Positions 1-6,615 are shown, counted from the stretch's first letter. The stretch: DNA of 10,388 nt from Planctomycetales bacterium (GCA_030631085.1 DAOVLV010000033.1:1-10388); one strand, 5' to 3'. Numbers and translations are program-made. The notes: generated from the letters alone by a model not told the origin.

Positions 1-227
1 GGACATTATGCGTCAGGAAAGCGGATGCAGGAATCCAACGACGCCTAGACACAATGGCAAACGGGTGCGATTGCGATTCCCGAACTTGCACGATAGGATG
101 CAACCATGACGCAAAAAAACGCTATAACACCTTTGATGAGGCCCCGTTACAGCAAATCGCGCATAATGTCCTACCGGTCGCGGCTAGTTTATCTCTCGCC
201 ATCGCATTAATTAATTTGGCGGCGGTA
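1..227. other. Left-edge region without a convincing gene
   Basis: I see no supportable gene here. The plus-strand frame starting at base 1 is open for 15 codons and stops at 46-48, so it could be the last residues of a gene entering from the left, but it is too short to identify. A 12-bp sequence at 1-12 (GGACATTATGCG) recurs inverted at 160-171. An AT-rich palindrome (ATTAATTAAT) lies at 207-216, just past the stop of the minus-strand aminotransferase. No terminator-like hairpin with a T-run is apparent. Confidence 0.5.
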
Positions 228-1592
228 CTACAAATCGGTTGCGATTTTTTCGAGGACTTCGAGTCCTTCGCGGAGTCCTTCTTCGTTAATCAGCAGCGGC
301 GGGCATATCTTCACCGCACATCCGCCGATACCGACCGGGGCAAAGAGCATGACACCTTGCTGCACCGCGCGGTGGACCAACTGCCAGGCCGGTTCGGGAT
401 CCGGATCAGTCGTACCCGGCTTGGTGAACTGCAACGCCCCGACCAGACCCGTCGATGCCCATCGCCCGATTTTCCCGCCCGAAGCCTTGGTGATACGCTC
501 GCAACCGTCAGCCAGGACAGGCGCTAACTTCGCAGTGTTTTCGATAAGACCTTCAGACTCGACGACTTCCAGGTTCGCCAGCGCAGCCGCCGAGCAAACC
601 GGATTGGCCGAGTGCGTGCTGGTCATCTCGCCAGGCCCGTACATGCTCATCAACTCTTCTGTTCCCAGCACTGCCGAGACCGGCATGCCGCCGGAGATAC
701 TTTTTCCACACGCTACAAGGTCCGGAACGACGCCAAGATGCGAGAAACCGAACGGTTTGCCGGTCCGACCGAAACCGGCCTGGACCTCGTCGGAGATCAT
801 CACTGCCTTGTGCTCGTCGCACCACGCGCGAATTTTCTGCGCATAATCAGCCGGCATGAGCGTCGCGTTACAGCCTTGGAAGGTCTCGCCCATCACGCCG
901 CAAACGTCGTCGGGATTGACACCCCTCTCAGCCAGCGTTTTGACGAATACGTCGAAACTCGTATCTTCCTGGCGGAAACCTTCGGGGAAGGGGACCTGGA
1001 CGAATTCCGGATGCTCCCCGCCAAGCCACGATTTAAGCGCAGCCGACCCACCTGCCAGTTGCGCACCCATCGACCGCCCGTGAAAACCGTTCTCGAACGA
1101 TACGATAATGTTCTTTTTTTCGCCGCCGACCTGTTGGCCTTTCGTCCGCGCCAGTTTGATGCAGCATTCGGTCGCTTCCGATCCGGTCGTCAGAAGGAAT
1201 ACCCGTTTCAGCGGAGCCGGGAGCATGGCGGTGATCTTCTCAACCAGTTTGACGCGAATCTCCGTCACGAAGCAGTAGGAGTGGTACATTCCCTGGTTGG
1301 CCATATCGGCGATGGCCTTGACGATTTTCGGATGCCCATGCCCGGACGATGTTACCAGCACGCCGCTGGAGAAATCGAGCCAGGTATTTCCGTATGCGTC
1401 GGAGATGGTAAATCCCTGACCGTGGTCCCAGACGATTGGCGGCTGACCGCCCATGCTCCGGGGTTCGAGGTCGCGAAGACGCTTGAGTAATCCAACAGAC
1501 TTCGGCGTGGGAATCTGCGTGCAAATTGTACGATATTTCGTCTTGACCGGAGCGACATCCTCCGGAACGAGTGGAAATTCCTTGGTAGCCAT
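228..1592 (-). CDS. Class III PLP-dependent aminotransferase (GABA/ornithine aminotransferase-like)
   Basis: A 454-residue cytosolic fold-type I aminotransferase, of usual length for class III (4-aminobutyrate/acetylornithine group). These enzymes move an amino group from an omega- or alpha-amino donor to a keto acid via pyridoxal phosphate. Visible motifs are TTGSEATE (about 135-142, phosphate-binding turn), FHGRSMGA (170-177), SDEVQAGFGRTG (267-278, with D268 expected to bind the PLP ring nitrogen), and ACGKSISGGMP (294-304, with K297 the expected Schiff-base lysine). THSANP (326-331) fits the second phosphate contact. The ATG start is preceded by AAAGGAA about 11 nt upstream. It lies 168 bp behind an oxidoreductase gene on the same strand, so co-transcription is plausible, although a palindromic repeat array sits between them. 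The family is confident; the substrate cannot be set from sequence alone, so no gene symbol is given. An amino-sugar or beta-/omega-amino acid role is only a guess from the neighbourhood. Confidence 0.93.
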   Translation of the reverse strand: MATKEFPLVPEDVAPVKTKYRTICTQIPTPKSVGLLKRLRDLEPRSMGGQPPIVWDHGQGFTISDAYGNTWLDFSSGVLVTSSGHGHPKIVKAIADMANQGMYHSYCFVTEIRVKLVEKITAMLPAPLKRVFLLTTGSEATECCIKLARTKGQQVGGEKKNIIVSFENGFHGRSMGAQLAGGSAALKSWLGGEHPEFVQVPFPEGFRQEDTSFDVFVKTLAERGVNPDDVCGVMGETFQGCNATLMPADYAQKIRAWCDEHKAVMISDEVQAGFGRTGKPFGFSHLGVVPDLVACGKSISGGMPVSAVLGTEELMSMYGPGEMTSTHSANPVCSAAALANLEVVESEGLIENTAKLAPVLADGCERITKASGGKIGRWASTGLVGALQFTKPGTTDPDPEPAWQLVHRAVQQGVMLFAPVGIGGCAVKICPPLLINEEGLREGLEVLEKIATDL

Positions 1593-1630
1593 ATTTGTTG
1601 GTGTTCCTTTCTATCAATCGTAAAGATTTT

Positions 1631-1766
1631 TAATGTCTAATTCCTAATGACCAATGTCCAATCAATGACCAATGACCAATGACTAATGTCTAAAATCTCC
1701 GCTGCGTTTTTTAGTCATTGGGCATTAAACATTCATTAGACATTGGTCATTAGACATTAGTCATTT
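1631..1766. repeat. Inverted array of 7-bp units (YAATGWC)
   Basis: The left arm (1631-1697) reads as consecutive heptamers: TAATGTC, TAATTCC, TAATGAC, CAATGTC, a truncated CAAT, three CAATGAC, TAATGTC and TAAAATC. The right arm (1714-1766) holds the same unit inverted (GTCATTG, GGCATTA, GACATTG, GTCATTA, GACATTA, GTCATTT) with one irregular patch around 1728-1738. About 15 nt separate the arms. The longest clean inverted match is 14 bp, 1645-1658 against 1739-1752. The periodicity and the inversion are directly visible. The array fills most of the gap between two minus-strand genes and overlaps the oxidoreductase stop codon. A transcript across it could fold into a long hairpin in several registers. 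There is no ORF, no spacer structure and no T-run after it, so it is neither a CRISPR array nor a classical terminator. Confidence 0.9.
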
Positions 1767-3026
1767 CTGTTCATACTCTCTAAACCCTACTGCCGACTTA
1801 TCGTAATCTATCAGCACTTCCCGCCCGCCGGACAGGATACTCTTACGGCCTGCCTCGACCACCAGTTCGTTATAACTGCTGTTGGCGGGGGTGGCCATTA
1901 TACCTTCTTTGTCGAATTGTTTAATAAGTTTCTGCCGCTGGGCCAGGTCGTCAATCGCTCGCGCCTCACAGCCTGCTCGGATGATATACTCGGCGCTGCG
2001 TTGGGCGTATCCGACGGGCGTAAGTCCGCCGCCGCCGAGGTCGAGCAGTTTGAAGTAATCGGGGCTTGGTTCAGCGTAAATCGTATCGCCCGGATCGCTC
2101 CCTGCCGAGTTGTAACTGTGTTTTACGCCGCGATACTGGTCGCGGTGCAGAAGCAGCGTCGCGTCGTTGTCGCCCTGGCACCACATTGTCAGGCCTTGGG
2201 CGTTCCCGCCGGGGGCGGCATTGGGATATCCTATCGCATCGACTACGCTCAGCGACGCTCCGTTCTCCCAGATAATCCGTCCGTCCGTCCAGAGGTATCC
2301 CTCTCGCCCGTTGGGGTACTTATCGACGATGCCATAGACGCTTACGGAAACAGGTTTCAGGCCCGTAATGAACGCCACCAGATCGACGTAATGACAGCCG
2401 ACGTAGGTGAACATATCGGAGTTTTCGCAGGTGCACCAGTTCTGGAAGTTCGAGTCGCGGTAGTACCACGGCTCGATCATTTGCGCCTGCGCGAGGCGAA
2501 ACTCTCCGAACCGACCTGCCCGGTATGCCTGGCGGGCCATCAGGTTGCGGTCGTCGAACCGCTTGTGATATTCGACGCCGACGATGAGGCCTCGCTCGTA
2601 CGCGCGGGCGGCGATTTCTTCTGCCTGTGCGTGCGAGAGAACCAGCGGCTTGACGATGCAGACGTGCTGGTCGTTTTCGATGGCGGCGTCCAGCACGTCA
2701 TAGTGGAATTGGTCGGGAACGGCGATTACGGCGATGCCGCCGCGCGGAGCGTCGGCGAGGACTTCTTTGTACATATCGGGGAATTTCTCATCCGCGCCGA
2801 CCTTGGCCGGATCGGGATGAGGCCTGAAACTCTGACCCGGAAAGGCGTTTTTCAGCGTCTCGTCATTGGCCAATTCAGCCAGTGGGGCTGCGTTCAGTGC
2901 GCAGATGTGGATGTCGCCGACCACGCCGGCCCGCTGGAGGTGATAGACCGTCGGAAGCAGTTGAATCCGCGTAATCATCCCACCGCCGACAAAAGTTACC
3001 TGTGGCAATGTGTCTGTATTAGTCAT
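1761..3026 (-). CDS. Gfo/Idh/MocA-family NAD(P)-dependent oxidoreductase
   Basis: A 421-residue cytosolic protein with the two-domain layout of the Gfo/Idh/MocA family, which oxidises or reduces sugars, inositols and related polyols with NAD(P). The N-terminal Rossmann half starts with VTFVGGGMITR (about 10-20, glycine-rich nucleotide loop). IVKPLVLS (124-131) corresponds to the family EKP motif, with K126 kept and the Glu replaced by Val. EYHKRFDDRN (152-161) follows. GCHYVDL (210-216) matches the catalytic His/Asp region of the C-terminal domain (H212, D215). The ATG is preceded by GGAG about 9 nt upstream. A candidate promoter lies at 3086-3114, and the aminotransferase is downstream. The last codons read Glu-Gln-Lys-stop, with the TGA lying inside the first unit of the heptamer array. 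Substrate is unknown; planctomycete genomes carry many paralogues of this family, and an amino-sugar or uronate substrate is only inferred. Confidence 0.9.
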   Translation of the reverse strand: MTNTDTLPQVTFVGGGMITRIQLLPTVYHLQRAGVVGDIHICALNAAPLAELANDETLKNAFPGQSFRPHPDPAKVGADEKFPDMYKEVLADAPRGGIAVIAVPDQFHYDVLDAAIENDQHVCIVKPLVLSHAQAEEIAARAYERGLIVGVEYHKRFDDRNLMARQAYRAGRFGEFRLAQAQMIEPWYYRDSNFQNWCTCENSDMFTYVGCHYVDLVAFITGLKPVSVSVYGIVDKYPNGREGYLWTDGRIIWENGASLSVVDAIGYPNAAPGGNAQGLTMWCQGDNDATLLLHRDQYRGVKHSYNSAGSDPGDTIYAEPSPDYFKLLDLGGGGLTPVGYAQRSAEYIIRAGCEARAIDDLAQRQKLIKQFDKEGIMATPANSSYNELVVEAGRKSILSGGREVLIDYDKSAVGFREYEQK

Positions 3027-3085
3027 TGATACTTTCTCCGCTCTTACAACACAACCCGCCCGTCTGACCGACCGGCAAGCACAGA

Positions 3086-3114
3086 AATTTACGCCATAGA
3101 CCGTTTTCAGTCAA
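3086..3114 (-). promoter_or_regulatory. Candidate sigma-70 promoter for the oxidoreductase-aminotransferase pair
   Basis: On the minus strand, TTGACT (plus coordinates 3109-3114) and TAAATT (3086-3091) are separated by exactly 17 bp. They match 5/6 and 4/6 of the -35 and -10 consensus. Predicted transcription starts near 3079, leaving a leader of about 50 nt before the ATG at 3026. It stands back to back with the promoter at 3131-3158. This is a match by eye, untested. Confidence 0.45.
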
Positions 3115-3130
3115 GGACGCGGTTTAGATG

Positions 3131-3158
3131 TTGACGCGGCAGTGGCGTTGGTGATAAA
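3131..3158 (+). promoter_or_regulatory. Candidate sigma-70 promoter for the membrane protein gene
   Basis: TTGACG (3131-3136) and GATAAA (3153-3158) are 16 bp apart, matching 5/6 and 4/6 of consensus. A start near 3165 would give a leader of about 25 nt with the Shine-Dalgarno GAAAGGA at 3175-3181. Its -35 box lies 16 bp from the -35 box of the divergent oxidoreductase promoter, so a single regulator could affect both. Confidence 0.4.
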
Positions 3159-3188
3159 AAGCAATGTGGCATATGAAAGGATTGAGAG

Positions 3189-3992
3189 ATGTGGGATTGG
3201 AAGAAAATCGTAATCTTTTCTGTTCCGTTTGTCCTTTTGCTGTTTGGGGCGATTGCGTGGCTTTTCCTGAGAAAGACAATCCGCTCCCGCGTGCGCGTCG
3301 CAAAGCAACTCAAGGCCGACCCGGACATCAACGAGTGGCTGGTCGTCTTCAGCTGGAGCCGGAAGGTACTGTACGTGCCGGTGATACTGACCTCGCTGGT
3401 GGCGTTTATATTAATGCTGATGAAGGACGGCGGCTGGATACCCGGAATCAATGCCGGAATCGTCGGCGGAATATGGGTAGGCGTATTCATCCTGAATTTC
3501 CTCGTCGATGAATACGAAATGAGTATCAAGGTGCTGCTGATCGTGCTGCTGTGCGTGATTGTCCTTTTATTGTGGCTGATGTTCATGGGCTGGCTGATGC
3601 CGTTCCTGAAGTTTTTCAGGCATTTCGGTATAGAAATCAGTCCCATGGGTTATATGCTGCTGGCGATGGTGTTCTCGCTGGCCATTCTGATTGCGTGGCT
3701 GAGGGGGTTGTTCTATTACGTAGCCATTACGCCGAACTACATGAATATCCAGGTCGGCCCGACGGAGACGGGCGAACAGATTGCCCGCGAGGAGTACAGC
3801 ACTCGGATCGACACGGGCGATTTCCTGGAAAGGCTGCTGGGCTTCGGGCGGATTATCATTACCTTCAGCGACCAGCGCCGTCAGCCAATGATGCTGCTGG
3901 TGGGGCGGATAGGCAAAAAGGCTACCCTGCTGGAGTCCATTCGCGGAAAACTCGCGCTCGACCGTTATCAATCGGCGACCGAAGGGGTATAG
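3189..3992 (+). CDS. Five-helix membrane protein with PH-like C-terminal domain
   Basis: A 267-residue protein of unknown function. Hydrophobic segments at about 7-27, 60-78, 85-105, 113-135 and 153-173 suggest five transmembrane helices; the positively charged stretch after helix 1 (RKTIRSRVRV) suggests a cytoplasmic loop there. The soluble end, about 175-258, runs YYVAITPNYM, then an EYSTRIDTGDFLERLLGFGR segment, then IIITFSD, and finishes in an amphipathic helix near LLESIRGK. The RLLGFG plus short beta-strand pattern resembles bacterial PH-like (bPH_2/YdbT type) domains; this is a resemblance seen by eye, not a database match. The start is supported by GAAAGGA 7 nt upstream and by the promoter at 3131-3158. 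The gene appears monocistronic: a 79-bp palindromic element begins 3 bp after its stop, and the next gene has its own -10 box. A role in membrane or envelope homeostasis is only a guess. Confidence 0.8.
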   Translation: MWDWKKIVIFSVPFVLLLFGAIAWLFLRKTIRSRVRVAKQLKADPDINEWLVVFSWSRKVLYVPVILTSLVAFILMLMKDGGWIPGINAGIVGGIWVGVFILNFLVDEYEMSIKVLLIVLLCVIVLLLWLMFMGWLMPFLKFFRHFGIEISPMGYMLLAMVFSLAILIAWLRGLFYYVAITPNYMNIQVGPTETGEQIAREEYSTRIDTGDFLERLLGFGRIIITFSDQRRQPMMLLVGRIGKKATLLESIRGKLALDRYQSATEGV

Positions 3993-3995
3993 AAG

Positions 3996-4074
3996 CGTAG
4001 GCTGGGACGGAGCGAAGCGGAGCCTCGGCAATTTGAGAAAGGTGGGACTCCGCTTCGCTCCGTCCCAGCCTACG
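3996..4074. repeat. Palindromic element with perfect 27-bp inverted arms (MITE/REP-like)
   Basis: Bases 3996-4022 are the exact reverse complement of 4048-4074, 27 of 27 positions, around a 25-nt centre (4023-4047). The arm begins CGTAGGCTGGGACGG and contains GCGAAGC (4012-4018). That heptamer is known as an unusually stable single-stranded DNA mini-hairpin, so each arm can also fold on itself. The element starts 3 bp after the stop of the membrane protein gene. It lacks a T-run on either side, which argues against an intrinsic terminator, and it has no ORF or clear target-site duplication. It looks like a dispersed non-autonomous repeat. That inference needs genome copies, which are not visible here. 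Confidence 0.85.
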
Positions 4075-4121
4075 ACTTGACCTCCCTGGTGAATTTTCTC
4101 GTCGGAATCGGGATATTGCTG

Positions 4122-4127
4122 TATAAT
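4122..4127 (+). promoter_or_regulatory. Perfect -10 box upstream of the sorted aspartic protease gene
   Basis: TATAAT occurs at 4122-4127, about 65 bp before the ATG at 4193. A start near 4134 would leave a leader of about 58 nt containing AAAGGAGG at 4178-4185. No good -35 box is seen at 16-18 bp, so the promoter may need an activator or another sigma factor. Its position also argues against translation beginning at 4133. Confidence 0.45.
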
Positions 4128-4192
4128 ATGTAATGAGTTACGGCTCATGGCTCATTGCTCAACTGAATAATGGATATAAAGGAGGATTTTCC

Positions 4193-5440
4193 ATGAAGGC
4201 TCGCAATCGCGTTGCTGCGCTTATCCTGTCGGGGCTGGTTTTGTGGGGTAATGCATCGGCTGTGGCCGAAGATGCTCACCTTCAGGCGGCAGGGGCCATC
4301 GGGCTTGGATACGTGGGGATGTACTACGGCCTGACTAATCCGGCTGGTGGTGCCTGGTACGAAGGCGAGGATATTATGGGTTCGCCTTCGACGACCTGGC
4401 TGGCGGTGGTGGATACGGGGGCATCGGCGACTATCCTGGGTAGATCGACGCAGGAGGCCTACTACGCCGGGACGGCCATTCCGATGCAGGATTACCCGGC
4501 AGTGAAGTTCTCCGATATAGGCTTCGGCGGAACGGAGGATTTTGCCGTTACCCACCCAGTTCAGGTGATGCTTGCCGGTCAGAAGGCGGCGGCAGGTGAT
4601 ACGGAAAATCACAGTCTTTACACAGCCTACACTCCGTCAATGACGCTTGCCGCGACTCACGATTACATCGGCGGCGGCGTGATGGACTTTGACATCATCG
4701 GAACGAGCATTCTCCAGGGCCAGGTTCTCCGTGTGGACCCGCACCATCTGGAATTCCTTCGCTGGATGCTGATTACGATGGCAGGGTCGCTTGGGCATAA
4801 CCCTCCGGAGGCGGGCGGCGATGTCCTCTATGTGCCGATGACGATGCGGAACTTTTTCACTGGGGATCAGAGCGCCGCGGTCGGCGACAATCCGATGATT
4901 CCGATGAAGATTCGCCGAACGGCTTCGGACGCTTTCGCCGAACGGTCAGCCTTGTTCGACACCGGCTCGCCGGTCAACTTCGTCTCGGAATCTTTCGCAC
5001 TCGATGCCGGTATAGACACAAGCGCCACAGCCGAGTTGACGATACCCGTTTCGGGCGTCGGCGGATCGCCCACGATGCGCCCCGGCTGGTACGTGGACGC
5101 GCTGGCGCTGGAACTGGGCAGAGGCAGGGAAGACGACGATCTGGTTATTGGAAATACAGCCGTTTTCGTCATCCCCGACGCGGAGATGCCCGGCGGCCTG
5201 GACGCCATACTGGGAAGCGGAATTCTCTCTCCCCCGTCGTCCGGGTTTCCCGATACGACTGTCGCGGAGTGGTACGTCGATATGCGGAACAGCGACGAGG
5301 CATACCTTATAGTTGTGCTTCCCGAGCCGACTGGGATTGTTCTGCTGATGGTGGCCTTTCCGGTCATTTTTCGCCGCAGGTCCAAAGGTCGAACTACCCT
5401 ACGACTCCGCAGAAAGCCTACGGTTTCTTTGTCGGTGTGA
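4193..5440 (+). CDS. Secreted PEP-CTERM protein with two DTG motifs, predicted bilobal aspartic protease
   Basis: A 415-residue exported protein. The start is set by AAAGGAGG 7 nt before the ATG; an in-frame codon at 4133 would add 20 residues but has no such site and overlaps the -10 box. Residues 1-25 form a signal peptide (MKARNR, a hydrophobic core, then ASAVA before the likely cleavage). Two aspartic-protease signatures follow: VVDTGASATILG (72-83) and LFDTGSPVNFVSE (254-266). Each is followed 80-100 residues later by a hydrophobic-hydrophobic-Gly motif, DIIGTSIL (167-174) and AILGSGIL (338-345). This is the repeated half-site layout of pepsin/retropepsin folds, with D74 and D256 as the predicted catalytic pair. 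The C-terminus holds LPEPT (376-380), a hydrophobic helix (381-393) and RRR (394-396), i.e. a PEP-CTERM exosortase signal. It predicts transient membrane retention and sorting to the cell surface. An extra 19 residues after RRR are atypical. Activity, substrate and partner exosortase are not shown here. Confidence 0.85.
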   Translation: MKARNRVAALILSGLVLWGNASAVAEDAHLQAAGAIGLGYVGMYYGLTNPAGGAWYEGEDIMGSPSTTWLAVVDTGASATILGRSTQEAYYAGTAIPMQDYPAVKFSDIGFGGTEDFAVTHPVQVMLAGQKAAAGDTENHSLYTAYTPSMTLAATHDYIGGGVMDFDIIGTSILQGQVLRVDPHHLEFLRWMLITMAGSLGHNPPEAGGDVLYVPMTMRNFFTGDQSAAVGDNPMIPMKIRRTASDAFAERSALFDTGSPVNFVSESFALDAGIDTSATAELTIPVSGVGGSPTMRPGWYVDALALELGRGREDDDLVIGNTAVFVIPDAEMPGGLDAILGSGILSPPSSGFPDTTVAEWYVDMRNSDEAYLIVVLPEPTGIVLLMVAFPVIFRRRSKGRTTLRLRRKPTVSLSV

Positions 5441-6572
5441 TTACGTCCCACAGGATCACGGTTCTGTCGCTGCCGCCGGTGGCCAGGGCCTTTCCGTCCG
5501 GCGAAAACGCCACATGCCCAAAATTGCCCTTTACGGCCGCCAATTGTCGGTCCTTTACGGTTGACAATTTTCGGCAGGTCTTGACGTCCCGGATTTCTAT
5601 TTCGTTGGACACCGTCACGAGCATCCTGCTGTCAGGAGAAAAAGCGACGTTGTAAGGAGTGAGGTGCCTAGGGGGTGAGATGGGCCGGACTGCCTGTTGA
5701 CTAACATCCCATATCCGACTGAGAAACGCGCTGCTGAGGATAAGCCTGCCGTCCGGTGAAAAGAGGATAACGTCCATTGAAAATTGCTGGCAGATGCCTT
5801 TAGGTTGTTTCGGATCTCGCCATTTTCGCCTTGTCCACGTGCCCGTATCCCACAGATAGATTGCCCCCGAGCCTTGCAATTTACCGTTGTTGGCGGTGTA
5901 CTCGACACCTTCACCTGCGACAAATGTCTTTCCGTCCGGGCTGAACGCAACAGCCGAATAACATCCCTTAAGGATTCGGGTTTTCTTGCGAGTGTTTAGG
6001 TCGAACATGTGAACGTTGCTGCAGAGCAGGCCGACGACGGCAAGTGTCTTTCCGTCCGGGGACAGCGCCATTGCCTTCAATTCCCTGCTGCCCTTGCTGA
6101 GCCCGCCGAGATTGTAGATCCTGCCGGTCTCGCCGATCCGTTTGAAACTGTCGAGGTCCCAGATATCGACGTGAGATTTTTCCTTCGCGACCAGGCGTTT
6201 TCCGTCGGGAGTTATCGCGAATGCGCTGTAATCCTCCCTGATGAATTTATAGTGGATGCGTTTGAGCGTTTTTGTGTCCCATACGGCCAGGTCTCCTTTT
6301 GGTCTGAACCACGTTCGCCAGCCGCTTCCGATGATTAACCTCTTTCCGTCCGGTGTAAAGATCAAAGCGCCAAGATTCCCCCGATGTTTGCCCAGGACCG
6401 CCCGCTTTTTCAGTGTTACTTTCCGTACGGACGTATGAGTATCTTTTTGTGAAGCGGCGGTTCCGCCTACCCTTGTCGCGGTGGGCTTCTTGCCGTTGCC
6501 TTCGCACCCCGGCATGAACCAGGACAAGAGCATGATGGCCAAATACCGCAGGGCAACATATTGTCTGGACAT
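5418..6572 (-). CDS. WD40-repeat lipoprotein, seven-bladed beta-propeller
   Basis: A 384-residue predicted lipoprotein. It starts MSRQYVALRY, then a hydrophobic stretch, then a lipobox-like FMPGC with C23 as the lipidation site, followed by a short polar linker. From about residue 58 to the end there are seven WD40/YVTN-like repeats. Each centres on a (F/I/L)(S/T)PDG(K/R) turn near residues 73, 121, 171, 211, 272, 312 (PDS) and 357. Most end in a WD-type strand such as LAVWDT, VDIWDL, IYLWDT and VILWDV. Seven blades is the standard number for a closed propeller, so the gene looks full length; it probably acts as a protein-binding scaffold outside the inner membrane. ATG at 6572 is preferred because AAGGAG lies 8 nt upstream; a GTG at 6581 overlaps that site. 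It lies 43 bp downstream of mazF on the same strand, and its 3' end overlaps the sorted protease gene by 23 bp tail to tail. The binding partner is unknown. Confidence 0.87.
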   Translation of the reverse strand: MSRQYVALRYLAIMLLSWFMPGCEGNGKKPTATRVGGTAASQKDTHTSVRKVTLKKRAVLGKHRGNLGALIFTPDGKRLIIGSGWRTWFRPKGDLAVWDTKTLKRIHYKFIREDYSAFAITPDGKRLVAKEKSHVDIWDLDSFKRIGETGRIYNLGGLSKGSRELKAMALSPDGKTLAVVGLLCSNVHMFDLNTRKKTRILKGCYSAVAFSPDGKTFVAGEGVEYTANNGKLQGSGAIYLWDTGTWTRRKWRDPKQPKGICQQFSMDVILFSPDGRLILSSAFLSRIWDVSQQAVRPISPPRHLTPYNVAFSPDSRMLVTVSNEIEIRDVKTCRKLSTVKDRQLAAVKGNFGHVAFSPDGKALATGGSDRTVILWDVITPTKKP

Positions 6573-6592
6573 TGTACTCACTCCTTATTTTC

Positions 6593-6611
6593 AGAGCATT
6601 TCGCCGGCGCG
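6593..6611. repeat. 19-bp direct repeat, copy 1 (downstream of mazF)
   Basis: AGAGCATTTCGCCGGCGCG matches 7294-7312 in the same orientation, 19 of 19 bases, and differs at the flanking bases. It lies between the mazF stop and the WD40 start. On the minus strand, in the larA-equivalent frame, it reads Arg-Ala-Gly-Glu-Met-Leu followed at once by TGA, then the Shine-Dalgarno of the WD40 gene. A 19-base match within 10 kb is not expected by chance. Confidence 0.9.
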
Positions 6612-6615
6612 ACAC

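Noticed and set aside
54..527. 157-codon plus-strand frame at the left edge
   Set aside because: More than half is antisense to the aminotransferase end, there is no Shine-Dalgarno, and the composition does not resemble a known protein.
612..1490. Long plus-strand frame (292 codons) and shorter neighbours opposite the aminotransferase
   Set aside because: It lies wholly antisense to a gene with clear family motifs, and its own translation shows no recognisable domain.
1631..1766. CRISPR array
   Set aside because: The units are 7 bp and contiguous, with no spacers, and the two halves are inverted; no cas genes are nearby.
1917..3029. 370-codon plus-strand frame opposite the oxidoreductase
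   Set aside because: It is a shadow frame caused by GC-biased codon use in the real minus-strand gene, with no motifs of its own.
3996..4074. Intrinsic terminator for the membrane protein gene
   Set aside because: The stem is far longer than usual and no T-run follows it on either strand; it fits a palindromic repeat better.
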